DNA of 64,000 nucleotides, taken from positions 5,631,733 through 5,695,732 of the forward strand of contig NC_089175.1 in the NCBI RefSeq assembly GCF_947507565.1, in the 5' to 3' direction. Origin of the DNA: Oscarella lobularis (lineage: Eukaryota > Porifera > Homoscleromorpha > Homosclerophorida > Oscarellidae). The stretch's first letter is position 1. Each line of letters begins with the position of its first letter. The notes below the pieces were generated by a model. It was not told the DNA's origin. It did not search any database and worked only from the letters and a program-made list of their open reading frames with translations. Position numbers and translations under genes: made by a program. Below are positions 54,973 through 64,000 of this stretch, piece by piece.

Positions 54973-56579
54973 TTAGTTTACTTTCCATGCGCCAAAACAA
55001 GAATAGTCAGGACCAAAATAGTGTCGCCCATTTCTACCTTGCGCCCTTACAGACAATTGACTGCCTTTTCTCACGTTCCAAAGCATTCCAAGATAGTGAG
55101 ATTTGACGTAAATGTTTTCATAAACATAGTATGAAAAGCCAATACGAACTGAATCGACAAAAATGGCAGGATGCTGAGATCTTGTTGACGATGATACATC
55201 AGTGTACAAATTGAAGTAAATAAAATAGATTCCAGATTCAGGCACGGTGATGTAACCATTGCTATACGTCATTCCGCCTTGGAGAACCGATGGATAGGAA
55301 CCTGACGTGCTAGTTGACCAGTGAGTAATTACCTGGCCTGATAGAAAAAGAGATATAATTAACTTGAAATTATAAAATAACTGTATTTGTTACTAAAAGA
55401 AGAATATGTTTGCCAGCCACTACCGTCGCCAACAAGGTAAGCAATGGGTTTCAATATTGTACTAAGTGAAGACTTGAGATCTGTCACAATCTACATATTG
55501 ATGAGCTCGAAGGAGCCACATGTCCTGTCAGTGCATACATTACCTGTTCTTTCAACCGTTTCAGAATATCTTCATCTATCTAGATAATTGAGTAACTGTA
55601 GAAGATCAAGAAGAGTTCATTTAAAGTCGTTTACGTCAGGTCCTGCTATTCCTTGAAGTCCCTGCTCTCCTTTGTGACCAGTTAATCCTCGCTCTCCCTG
55701 TTTTGTTATTTTAAACAATGTCAATAATCTTATTCTGAAACGCGCCTTGTCTCCTTTAGGTCCTTCTGGTCCTGCTTGTCCTGTGTGACCAGGTGGACCC
55801 TACATTTAGATGGCAATGTAAGTGCAAAGCGGGCGTTTGACGTATTACAGGAATTCCGTCAATGCCTCCTCTTCCTCTTGGTCCTGTGGGACCTATTTCT
55901 CCCTAATTAATTATTTATAGCGTAAAATGGAAAAATGCGAACAGTTATGTACTTTGATTCCCTGTATTCCTTTCTGTCCTTTTGGGCCTTGTATGCCTGT
56001 TTCACCCTGAAATTAAGTTTAATCTACCTGAAAATACAACACAACAAGATACTTGTATTCCAGTATTTCCACGAGGTCCCTGTGGTCCAGTTGCACCTTG
56101 TTTACCTTGAGAACCAGGAGGTCCAACAACACCAGCGGGACCCTACTCAAATTTAACGCCGATGGTAGGGTAAAGAAGCGTATGCAACCTGTTTCCCAGG
56201 AAGGCCTTGCATTCCTTTAGCACCTTGATCACCCTATGAAATAATGTGTAGTGTGTAATGTTCATTTATGAAAGAGCACTTGTACATACTTTGTCTCCGT
56301 TTCTACCTGCGTCTCCTTGCGTTCCTTTGTCTCCTTTATGACCCTAGACGCAGGTGTTTCAGAATTGAGAGAAGAGAGGTTCATCTATGTACTCTAATGC
56401 CTGGCGATCCCGTGTGACCAGCAAGTCCCTGGTACGATATATTAGACAAGTTGTCAACATTGGTCCGGAAAGTGTACTCTCTCTCCTTTCTGGAGAGGAC
56501 AGTTAGAACTGCTTTTGTCGTTTTGACATGAGAGCGGAACGAGGCAAAGAAAGATCAAGACGATTGAGCTCCAGTACAT
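54973..56579 (-). CDS. collagen-TNF-like protein, unit 12
   Basis: ATG at 56579 (MYWSSIVLIFLCLVPLSCQ, then NDKSSSNCPLQKGER). Complete exon set. The TNF and neck exons with their shared intron (TTAACTTGAAATTATAAAAT) are nearly those of the partial copy at 43013, the rest resembles units 5-8, so the gene is itself a mosaic. TNF exon 54973-about 55333: GYITVPESGIYFIYF, MLWNVRKGS, SCFGAWKVN; loops YTDVSSSTRSQHPAI and YYVYENIYVKS. CRE 56655-56662, TATA 56637-56644. Confidence 0.83.
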
Positions 56580-56636
56580 TATTCCTTTGATTACTCCTTC
56601 AATGTTTCAACTGACTTTGAGTAGAGGTTCAGAGCT

Positions 56637-56662
56637 CATTTATAGCGGTGTGCATGACGTCA
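56637..56662 (-). promoter_or_regulatory. TATA box and palindromic CRE, unit 12
   Basis: TATAAATG (56637-56644) and TGACGTCA (56655-56662). Confidence 0.7.
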
Positions 56663-57226
56663 TTGTCTGTTTTTTTAGATCCTTTTACGGTATTCTGGGC
56701 GAACAATGAAGATCAACAAGGCAACATGAATGATACCAAATTAGGTAAAGCCCGTACAACGCGTAGGAGCTCTCGACGATGTTTATTTCACCGTATATGG
56801 TCGCATGTGTTCGCAGAGAGTGGTGAACGGTGTCCTCGTCCATTTCAAATGCTCAGAACAAGCTCACGTGCATTCACGTGTGCAGAAGAGTGTGCACTAA
56901 GTAAAGTAGATGCCGAATATCAGACTGCAACAGAATTAAAGGCAAATAGAAGTAGATGTAGACCAAGCTAAGTGAAAGCACATCTACAAACGCTTTATTC
57001 AATCGTCGTGCTTGCCCAGGCTCGCAGCAGCTCAGATCCAAACGTCAATGGAAAAGGAAGAATCGTGCACACAATCTTGGACGAACGAAGGACAAAGGGT
57101 CGCAGAGTTTGCAGTTTCCGAAACGAAACCTAGGCGACTAACGAGGTCATGATATTCCCCACAGAATTATAAACAATGAAAATAGTACACTGTGTTTCAA
57201 ACGTTCTCTATTTTGATCAGGTGCTG
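56663..57226. other. upstream block of unit 12
   Basis: Conserved CACGTG block, open plus-strand frame from the ATG at about 56727, MACPF-like 3' flank at the right. Confidence 0.45.
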
Positions 57227-58935
57227 TTGAAGCATTTCATTTTTGAATGCGTGCTGCTTTCGAGGGTCTCTCAGCTCATCTAGAGACCCAAGTTTGCCTC
57301 GTTGCTCGATTTCAGGCAGTTCATTTTGAGGCAAGTCCTTGATAGGTCTTCAGTGTTCCTCTGCTTTACGAGCTCTGTGTTCATCTTGGGGCCCTGCAAT
57401 GACATCTGCTTTTTATCACAGTTATAAGCGTTCACCAATTGGAACTGAGCGACTCCACCATTATGTTTCCACGAGCTTTCATCTCTGCGTAACAACGATG
57501 CTCTTTCCTCGCTTTCCTCGCCTTTCTTCGCTTTCCTTATTTCCTCGCATTTCTTCGCTTTCTTTATTTCCTCGCTTGGGATCTGCAAGTAGCGACGGCT
57601 ACTGAAGACGCCGCTTTTCCATTGAATCATTAGCCCGGTGGCTAGCCAATCGTCGAGTGCCCTTGGCTGATTTGTACAGGGATGACATAGGGAGAACTGA
57701 CAGCAGGACGTCTCGTCGAGATGCGTCAATACGTCTGCTCGATGTTTGTCTTTCGACGACGTGCACAGGTAAAATCTCTGGTCATCGATCTCGAATGCAA
57801 GTAGAAACAAAGCACCTGGAGTCGTCAGCAAATCGATTTCGCCTTGCCAAGGAAAACGCCATCGCCGCGGAAGCGTTTCGATGTAAACTGGCGTTGCCTT
57901 TCTTTCTCGCCTGTCGTCCCGAGTTTCCCTGCGGCATCCGCAGTGACAAACCTCGCGCCCGCTTTGAGATAGAAGGGTCGGCTCATAGGAGCGCGTTGGA
58001 GCTCATCATCAATGAATTCCTGCGATGCAATTCGCATGAGCTTGGCCCAGTCGGAATTGCCGATGAGCGCGGCGATGGGCAAGACGCGCAAACACAAAAC
58101 GACTTCCTTGCTGCGTTCAATCGTCTGATCGCGCTTCAATCGCTCGTCCTTGTTGTCGTAGCCGTCCTCCTTGCATTCTTTTATGACACTCGGATGAAGC
58201 AAGACGTGAGTGCGTTTGGTGTAAGTCTTTTTTTTGCGCTTTGCCTAACTCGGAGGCGACCTTAAACATTTCAATTGTAGTTGAAAAGCTGGCGTTCTTT
58301 ACGGTGGCGCTCGTCGATAATGTCGTCGTTTCTTCGCGATAAACTTTTCCACCCATGTCGATGCTGGCGACGAAGTGGGTCACGCCCCCGAGAGGACCCT
58401 CGATCGCTTGCCGACAGGCGAGTAGTTTCTTATCATTCTCGGTTTCGACGTTTTCCTTTGGAATCTGCTCGTACTTTTTCACAATGCAATCCTCAACGAA
58501 TGTTTTAGTAGCGTCGACGAGTCCGTCTCTGTTGTGCGGGTGAAGCCGGAACGCGTACGTTCGATTCCGAATCTGTTGACCGACGGCCAACCACGTTCGG
58601 CTATCCACAGTCGATTTCTCGTACGAGCATCCGCACTACAAGGCGATGGCTTTCAAAAGAGGCGCCGTCAGCGTCAAGCTCAGCTTCCGCGTCAGTTCCG
58701 CTTTGGACGAAACCAAGAAAGACAGCTCCGAGTATCCCGTTCCTACCCGGGTTTCCTCGACGCGCGGCTCTGAATCGCCCTTCGCGTCGTTGACGAGAAC
58801 GGGACGCGCGACGACTTGCATGAGCCTTTTCGGTTCAGTGGCTTTGATGCCTCGACCGAGACCCCAGCACGCCAGTTGGCTTTCGCTGACATGAAGGGAA
58901 GGGTTTACTTTTTCGGGATGCACCAACTTTGACAT
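57227..58935 (-). pseudogene. MACPF-like copy, broken
   Basis: Starts MSKLVHPEKVNPSLHVSESQ; contains WGLGRGIKATEPKRLMQ, GGVTHFVASIDMGGKVYRE and the C-terminal blocks. Nearly identical to 48312-50078 over about 1.5 kb, with about four breaks, several of them shared, so the pair arose by duplication of an already broken copy. Fossil. Confidence 0.72.
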
Positions 58936-59423
58936 GTCGACTTCAAATGCCAGTTGGATACTGTCAGAAGCCGATGCCTTTATATATAATCACTTTTTGC
59001 TGGTTAGACTACCTGTTTCAGGCAGACTATGCTTGCAGGCGTCGGCTGTTGCCAGTTGGATAATCTGTTGACTCGATTTCCGGCTTGTTCCTGTTTTATC
59101 CGCGGCCTAATCCAGGCCCTTTCCCGGGATGCGTGCTAGGCCAAAATATGCTTGGAAACCGTTGGTTCGGACATCTCGATGTCATAGAGCGTCATTTCAG
59201 CATATGATTTCAGGCATTGAATTGCTGCTTGTCTAAATGAGTCGTGAGAGTTTGGTGGACCGATTGAAGGATTTGAGAGCCGTCGCCCTGGCTAAAGAAG
59301 AGCCTTAGTTAGTCGCCGAGACTAAACAAGATCCTCAGTCAGTAGTGGCGTTCTGTGATTGCACCACATCAACCAGGGCAACAGCAACGGAAAAGACTCA
59401 GTGCCCGGATTAGCTGGAAAATA
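58936..59423. other. spacer left of the palindrome
   Basis: MACPF-like promoter (TATATATAA at about 58981-58989) and the standard spacer up to the insertion point in GGATTAGCTGGAAAATA. Confidence 0.55.
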
Positions 59424-60779
59424 GGGGAAGGGTTCCTAAGTCCCGGACAAACTGCACCGACCGCAAACATCGTCGGTTTTTGTCCAGCAAGCTTGTTTCG
59501 ACTTCCCTCTTTTTGGCCTCGCTAAACCGGCAGAGTCAGCGCTTTCGAATGCACCTACCCTTGACCGCGTGCGTTGCTCTGACGATTTTTAGGAGCCCTT
59601 CGAATTCGATTACAGGAAATCACGTGCGATCAACAAGGTCTCCTAAATACCGGACACGTAATATCTCCCGAAATAAGAGGCTACTAAATACAACCAAACA
59701 CTTACATGGGGTAAAATTTATCGCTGAATCCATTGGTGCTAATGGTTCTTCTCTCAGACGCATTTTTACTGCTCAAAAGGGACTCAAAAGGCGAGGTCCT
59801 TCATCCTAGCAAAAACCTTTCCAACATCGCTGTTCTTGTTCAGAACAGTACCAGATCGTCCATAAATCTGTAAGAACCGTTCGCGAAGGTATTGGCGGTA
59901 AAACCATAGCTGGAATACCTCATTTTCGCATCCAACACGACTTTTGGCGAATCGTCATGAAAATCCTGAAACCGAGCTAAGCAAATATTACAGCAGAGCA
60001 ATACGCCATGCGTCTACGCTTGTTTTCTAGACAATTTTGTGTTACTTTCAGATGATTTTGTCAAGGTTTGGTATGCAGGGTGCTTTGCTTCAGCAAGACG
60101 AGCCAGCACTGTTTTTTTTCGTCATTGCATACCAAACCTTGACAAAATCATCTGAAAGTAACTCAAAATTGTCAAGAAAACAAGCGTAGACGCATGGTGT
60201 ATTGCTCTGCTGTAATATTTGCTTAGCTCGATTTCAGGATTTTAATGACGATTCGCAAAAAGTCGTTTTGGATGCGAAAATGAGGTATTCCAGCTATGGT
60301 TTTACCGCCAATACCTTCGCGAACAGTTCTTACAGATTTAGAGACGATCTGGTACTGTTCTGAACAAAAACAGCGATGTTGGAAAGGTTTTTGCTAGGAT
60401 GAAGGACCTCGCCTTTTGAGTCCCTTTTGAGCAGTAAAAATGCGTCTGAGAGAAGAACCATTAGCACCAATGGATTCAGCGATAAATTTCACCCCAGGTA
60501 AGTGTTTGGTTGTATTTAGTAGCCTCTTATTTCGGGAGATATTACGTGTCCGGTATTTAGGAGACCTTGTTGATCGCACGTGATTTCCTGTAATCGAATT
60601 CGAAGGGCTCCTAAAAATCGTCAGAGCAACGCACGCGGTCAAGGGTAGGTGCATTCGAAAGCGCTGACTCTGCCGGTTTAGCGAGGCCAAAAAGAGGGAA
60701 GTCGAAACCAGCTTGCTGGACAAAAACCGACGATGTTTGCGGTCGGTGCAGTTTGTCCGGGACTTAGGAACCCTTCCCC
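59424..60779. mobile_element. 1.36-kb palindromic foldback element, TA target site
   Basis: Two arms of about 655 bases (59424-60078; 60127-60779) are near-perfect reverse complements around a 48-base centre. Ends are GGGGAAGGGTTCCTAAGTCC and its complement, flanked by TA on both sides (59422-59423; 60780-60781). Sister spacers lack it (CTGGAAAATGGCGATCGC). TA duplication points to the Tc1/mariner superfamily. Each arm carries the same open frame of about 109-137 codons (KLVSTSLFLASLNRQSQRF), which I do not recognise; it is not a visible transposase catalytic domain. Arms differ at only a handful of bases, so the element is young or kept alike by gene conversion. Confidence 0.85.
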
Positions 60780-61055
60780 TAGCGATCGCTCCGCAAGAAC
60801 TTCTCACAACGCGAAGTCAGCGAGGAGCCTGGCGTAAAGGAATTGTATTGCGAACGTTAGAATTGTGGAGCACAAGCGTCGAAGCGTCGAAGATCAGTTT
60901 CTTTCAGGCCAACTGGTTTTGCACCGTGAAGGCAACATCGATGGGCGCCAAGATGACGACGACATTGTGTCAGAGAGTTTAAAATCGGCACATGCAACAT
61001 TTTATTGAGACAGCAGCACGAAAAGAAGACAGAAGTCTGTTTTATGGGTGGAGTT
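60780..61055. other. spacer right of the palindrome and 3' flank of unit 13
   Basis: Continuation of the standard spacer (GCGATCGCTCCGCAAGAACT) and AATAAA on the minus strand near 61003. Confidence 0.55.
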
Positions 61056-62667
61056 TTAGTTTACTTTCCATGCGCCAAAACAAGAATAGTCGGGACCAAA
61101 AATGTATCGCCCATTTCCACCTCTCGCCCTTACAGACAATTGACTGCCCTTTCTCACGTTCCAAAGCATTCCAAGAGAGTAAGATTTCTGTCGACGAGTT
61201 TCATAATAATAGATTGAAAAGCCAACACGAACTGAATCAACAAAAATGGCAGGATGCAGATATGTTGATGATGATGATGACTCAGTGAACAAATTGAAGT
61301 AAATAAAATAGATTCCAGATTCAGGCACAGTGATGTAACCATTGCTATACGTCATTCCGCCTTGGAGAACGGATGGACGGGAACCTGACGTGCTAGTTGA
61401 CCAGTGAGTAAATACCTGGTCTGACAGAAAAAGAGATATAATTGCCTTGAAATTTTAAAACGATTGTATTTGTTACCATGGGAATATGTGTGCCAGCTAT
61501 TAGAACCACCAACAAGGTATGCAATAGGTTTCAATATTTTTCCAAGTAAAGACTTGAGATCTGTCACAATCTACATATCGATGAGCTAGAAGGAGCCACA
61601 TGTCCTGTCAGTGCATATATTACCTGTTCTTTCAACCTCTTCAGAATATCTTCATCTATCTAGATAATTGAGTAACTGTAGAAGATCAAGAAGAGTTCAT
61701 TTAAAGTCGTTTACGTCAGGTCCTGGTATTCCTTGAAGTCCCTGCTCTCCTTTGTGACCAGTTAATCCTCGCTCTCCCTATTTAATTATTTTAAACAATG
61801 TCTATAATCTTATTCTTAAACGCGCCTGGCCTCCTTTAGGTCCTTCTGGTCCTGCTTGTCCTGTGTGACCAGGTGGACCCTACATTTAGATAGCAATGTA
61901 AGTGCAAAGCGGGCGTTTCACGTTTTACAGGAATTCCGTCAATGCCTCCTCTTCCTCTTGGTCCTGTTGGTCCTATTTCTCCCTAATTCAGTAATTATTC
62001 ATAGCGTATTTATGAAAAATGCGAACAGTCATGTACTTTGATTCCCTGTATTCCTTTCTGTCCTTTTGGGCCTTGTATGCCTGTTTCACCCTGAAATTAA
62101 GTTTAATCTACCTGAAAATATGATAAAACACAGCAAGATACTTGTATTCCAGTATTTCCACGAGGTCCCTGTGGTCCAGTTGCACCTTGTTTACCTTGAG
62201 AACCAGGAGGTCCAACAACACCAGCGAGACCCTACTCAAATTTAACGCCGATGGTAGGGTAAAGAAGCGTATGCAACCTGTTTCCCAGGAAGGCCTTGCG
62301 ATCCTTTAGCACCTTGATCACCCTATGAAATAATGTGTAGTGTGTAATGTTCATTTATGAAAGAGCACTTGTACATACTTTGTCTCCGTTTCTACCTGCG
62401 TCTCCTTGCGTTCCTTTGTCTCCTTTATGACCCTAGACGCAGGTGTTCAGAATTGAGAGAAGAGAGGTTCATCTATGTACTCTAATGCCTGGCGATCCCG
62501 TGTGACCAGCAAGTCCCTGGTACGATATATTAGACAAGTTGTCATCATTGGTCCCGAAAGTGTACTCTGTCTCCTTTCTGGAGAGGACAGTTAGAACTGA
62601 TTTCCTCGTTTTGACATGAGAGCGGAACGAGGCAAAGAAAGATCAAGACGATTGAGCTCCAGTACAT
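61056..62667 (-). CDS. collagen-TNF-like protein, unit 13
   Basis: ATG at 62667 (MYWSSIVLIFLCLVPLSCQ, then NEEISSNCPLQKGDR). Very close to unit 5 (same neck with TYSHG and the same intron). Complete exon set; the long collagen exon starts GLAGVV instead of GPAGVV. TNF exon 61056-about 61418 with the loop FTESSSSSTYLHPAI, IYYYETRRQKS (the Tyr-Tyr-Glu-Thr-Arg-Arg motif is shared with the partial copy at 43013), LGMLWNVRKGS and SCFGAWKVN. The TNF exon carries the start of the same domain (GGMTYSNGYITVPESG) but its upstream junction reads ARQVPVHPFSKAE in the neck frame in one reading, so the 5' border of the exon should be checked. CRE degenerate (TGGCGTCA). Confidence 0.75.
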
Positions 62668-63299
62668 TATTCCTTCGATTACTCCTTCAATGTTTCAACT
62701 GACTTTGAGTAGAGGTGCAGAGCTCATTTATAGCGGTGTGCATGGCGTCATTGTTTGTTTTTAGATCCTTTTATGGTATTCTGAGCGAAACAATGTAGAT
62801 CAACAAGGCAACATGAATGATACCAATTTAGGTAAAGCCCGTACAACGCGTAGGAGCTCTCGACGATGTTTATTTCACCGTATATGGTCGCATGTGTTCG
62901 CAGAGAGTGGTGAACGGTGTCCTCGTCCATTTCAAATGCTCAGAACAAGCTCACGTGCATTCACGTGTGCAGAAGAGTGTGCACTAAGTAAACTAGATGC
63001 CGAAAATCAGACTGCAACAGAATTAAAGGCAAAGAGAAGTAGATGTACACCAAGCCAAGTGAAAGCACATCTACAAACGCGTTATTCAATCGTCGTGCTT
63101 GCCCAGGCTCGCAGCAGCTCAGATCCAAACGTCAATGGAAAAGGAAGAATCGTGCGCACAATCTTGGACGAACGAAGGACAAAGGGTCGCAGAGTTTGCA
63201 GTTTCCGAAACGAAACCTAGGCGACTAACGAGGTAATGATATTCCCCACAGAATTATAAACAATGAGAATAGCACACTGTGTTTCAAACGTTCTCTATT
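62668..63299. other. upstream block of unit 13
   Basis: TATA (CATTTATAGC at about 62726), CACGTG pair at about 62950-62967, and a longer open plus-strand frame (62813-63220) caused by loss of the usual stop. MACPF-like 3' flank follows. Confidence 0.45.
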
Positions 63300-63390
63300 T
63301 TGATCAGGTGCTGTTGAAGCATTTCATTTTTGAATGCGTTCTGCTTTCGAGGGTCTCTCAGCTCATCTAGAGACCCACGTTTGCCGCGTT
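63300..63390 (-). pseudogene. MACPF-like 3' tip
   Basis: Only the last 25-30 codons of the family (HAFKNEMLQQHLIK-like end) remain before the sequence jumps, at CGCGTTACTCCAGGCCC, to the MACPF-like upstream spacer. A near-complete deletion of a MACPF-like copy. Confidence 0.7.
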
Positions 63391-63941
63391 ACTCCAGGCC
63401 CTTTCTGGGATGCGTGCTAGGTCAAACTATGCTTGGTAACTGTCGGTTCTGACATCTCGATGTCATAGAGCGTCATTTCACGCATTGAATTGCTGCTTGT
63501 CTAAAGGATGAGTTCGTGAGAGTCTTGAGAGCCGTCGCCCTGGCTAAAGAAGATCCTTAGTTAGTCGCCGAGACTAAACAAGAGCCTCAGTAGTAGTGGC
63601 GTTCCATAGCGTTCTGTTATTACACCACAGCAACAGAACGGAAAAAGATCCAGTTCCCAGCTGGAAAATTAATGGCGATCGCTCCGCAAGAACTTCTCAA
63701 CGCGAAGTCAGCGAGGAGCCCGGCGTAATGGAACTGTATTGCGAACGTCAGAATTGCGGAGCACAAGCGTCGAAGCGTCGAATTAAGACCAGTTTCTATC
63801 AGGCCAACTGGTTTTGCACCGCGAAGGCAACATCAATGGGCGCCAAGATGACGACGACATTGTGTCAGAGAGTTTAAGATCGGCATTTTATTGAGACACC
63901 AGCACGAAAAGAAGACAAAAGTCTGTTTTATGGGTGGAGTT
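63391..63941. other. spacer and 3' flank of unit 14
   Basis: Standard spacer and AATAAA near 63888 on the minus strand for the unit that begins at 63942. Confidence 0.5.
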
Positions 63942-64000
63942 TTAGTTTACTTTCCATGCGCCAAAACAAGAATTGTAAGGACTAAAGGAGTGTCGCCCAT
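63942..64000 (-). CDS. collagen-TNF-like protein, unit 14 (C-terminal end only)
   Basis: The stop codon and last 19 or so codons of another TNF exon (ending SCFGAWKVN) at the window edge; the array continues to the right. Confidence 0.85.
   Translation of the reverse strand, partial: GRHSFSPYNSCFGAWKVN

Noticed and set aside
1-64000. CRISPR arrays, bacterial operons, rRNA or tRNA genes
   Set aside because: Looked for and not seen; repeats are tandem gene copies, minisatellites and transposons.
1-64000. Retrovirus-like or capsid-bearing elements
   Set aside because: No paired long direct terminal repeats, gag/pol-type motifs or capsid-like frames recognised; the mobile elements seen are cut-and-paste DNA type.

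Overview
The window is nuclear DNA of an invertebrate animal. It has spliceosomal introns of only about 45-60 bases, an animal-type INTS11 gene, collagen Gly-X-Y exons and no bacterial operon structure. A sponge (perhaps a homoscleromorph) fits the compact introns and the collagen-TNF genes, but this is inference, not proof.

Layout. Positions 1-1217 (+) carry the last nine exons of the Integrator endonuclease gene INTS11. Positions 1476-2226 (+) carry a small Ser/Thr-rich type I membrane protein. From 2.5 kb to the right edge almost everything lies on the minus strand and belongs to two interleaved tandem families. Family 1 has about twelve near-complete 12-exon genes coding for a signal peptide, a collagen stalk, a short coiled neck and a C-terminal TNF/C1q-like domain. 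Five further pieces exist, one of them cut by the window edge. Family 2 is a signal-less protein of about 560 residues with a MACPF/perforin-like signature. One copy (2556-4244) is intact, about seven are broken or recombined, and three are short fragments.

From about 20.7 kb rightward the two families alternate: MACPF-like copy, 0.6-0.9 kb spacer, collagen-TNF gene, 1.2 kb spacer, repeat, with a period of about 3-5.5 kb. Each collagen-TNF gene has a TATA box about 60-75 bases before its ATG, and several have a perfect palindromic CRE (TGACGTCA) just upstream. MACPF-like copies have their own TATA box. The array shows segmental duplication, junctions between the two families, truncated copies and three DNA-transposon insertions: a 425-bp foldback with a 9-bp target duplication, a 710-bp hAT-like element, and a 1.36-kb near-perfect palindrome with TA target duplication.

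The stretch 15.5-20.7 kb is unlike the array. It is GC-rich with small low-confidence spliced ORFs, an 85-bp tandem duplication and an A-rich degenerate repeat.

If the MACPF assignment holds, the locus pairs a secreted collagen-stalked ligand or recognition molecule with a pore-forming-type protein, both amplified and rearranging. That is reminiscent of a complement-like or allorecognition locus. The pairing is seen in the sequence; the shared function is inference.
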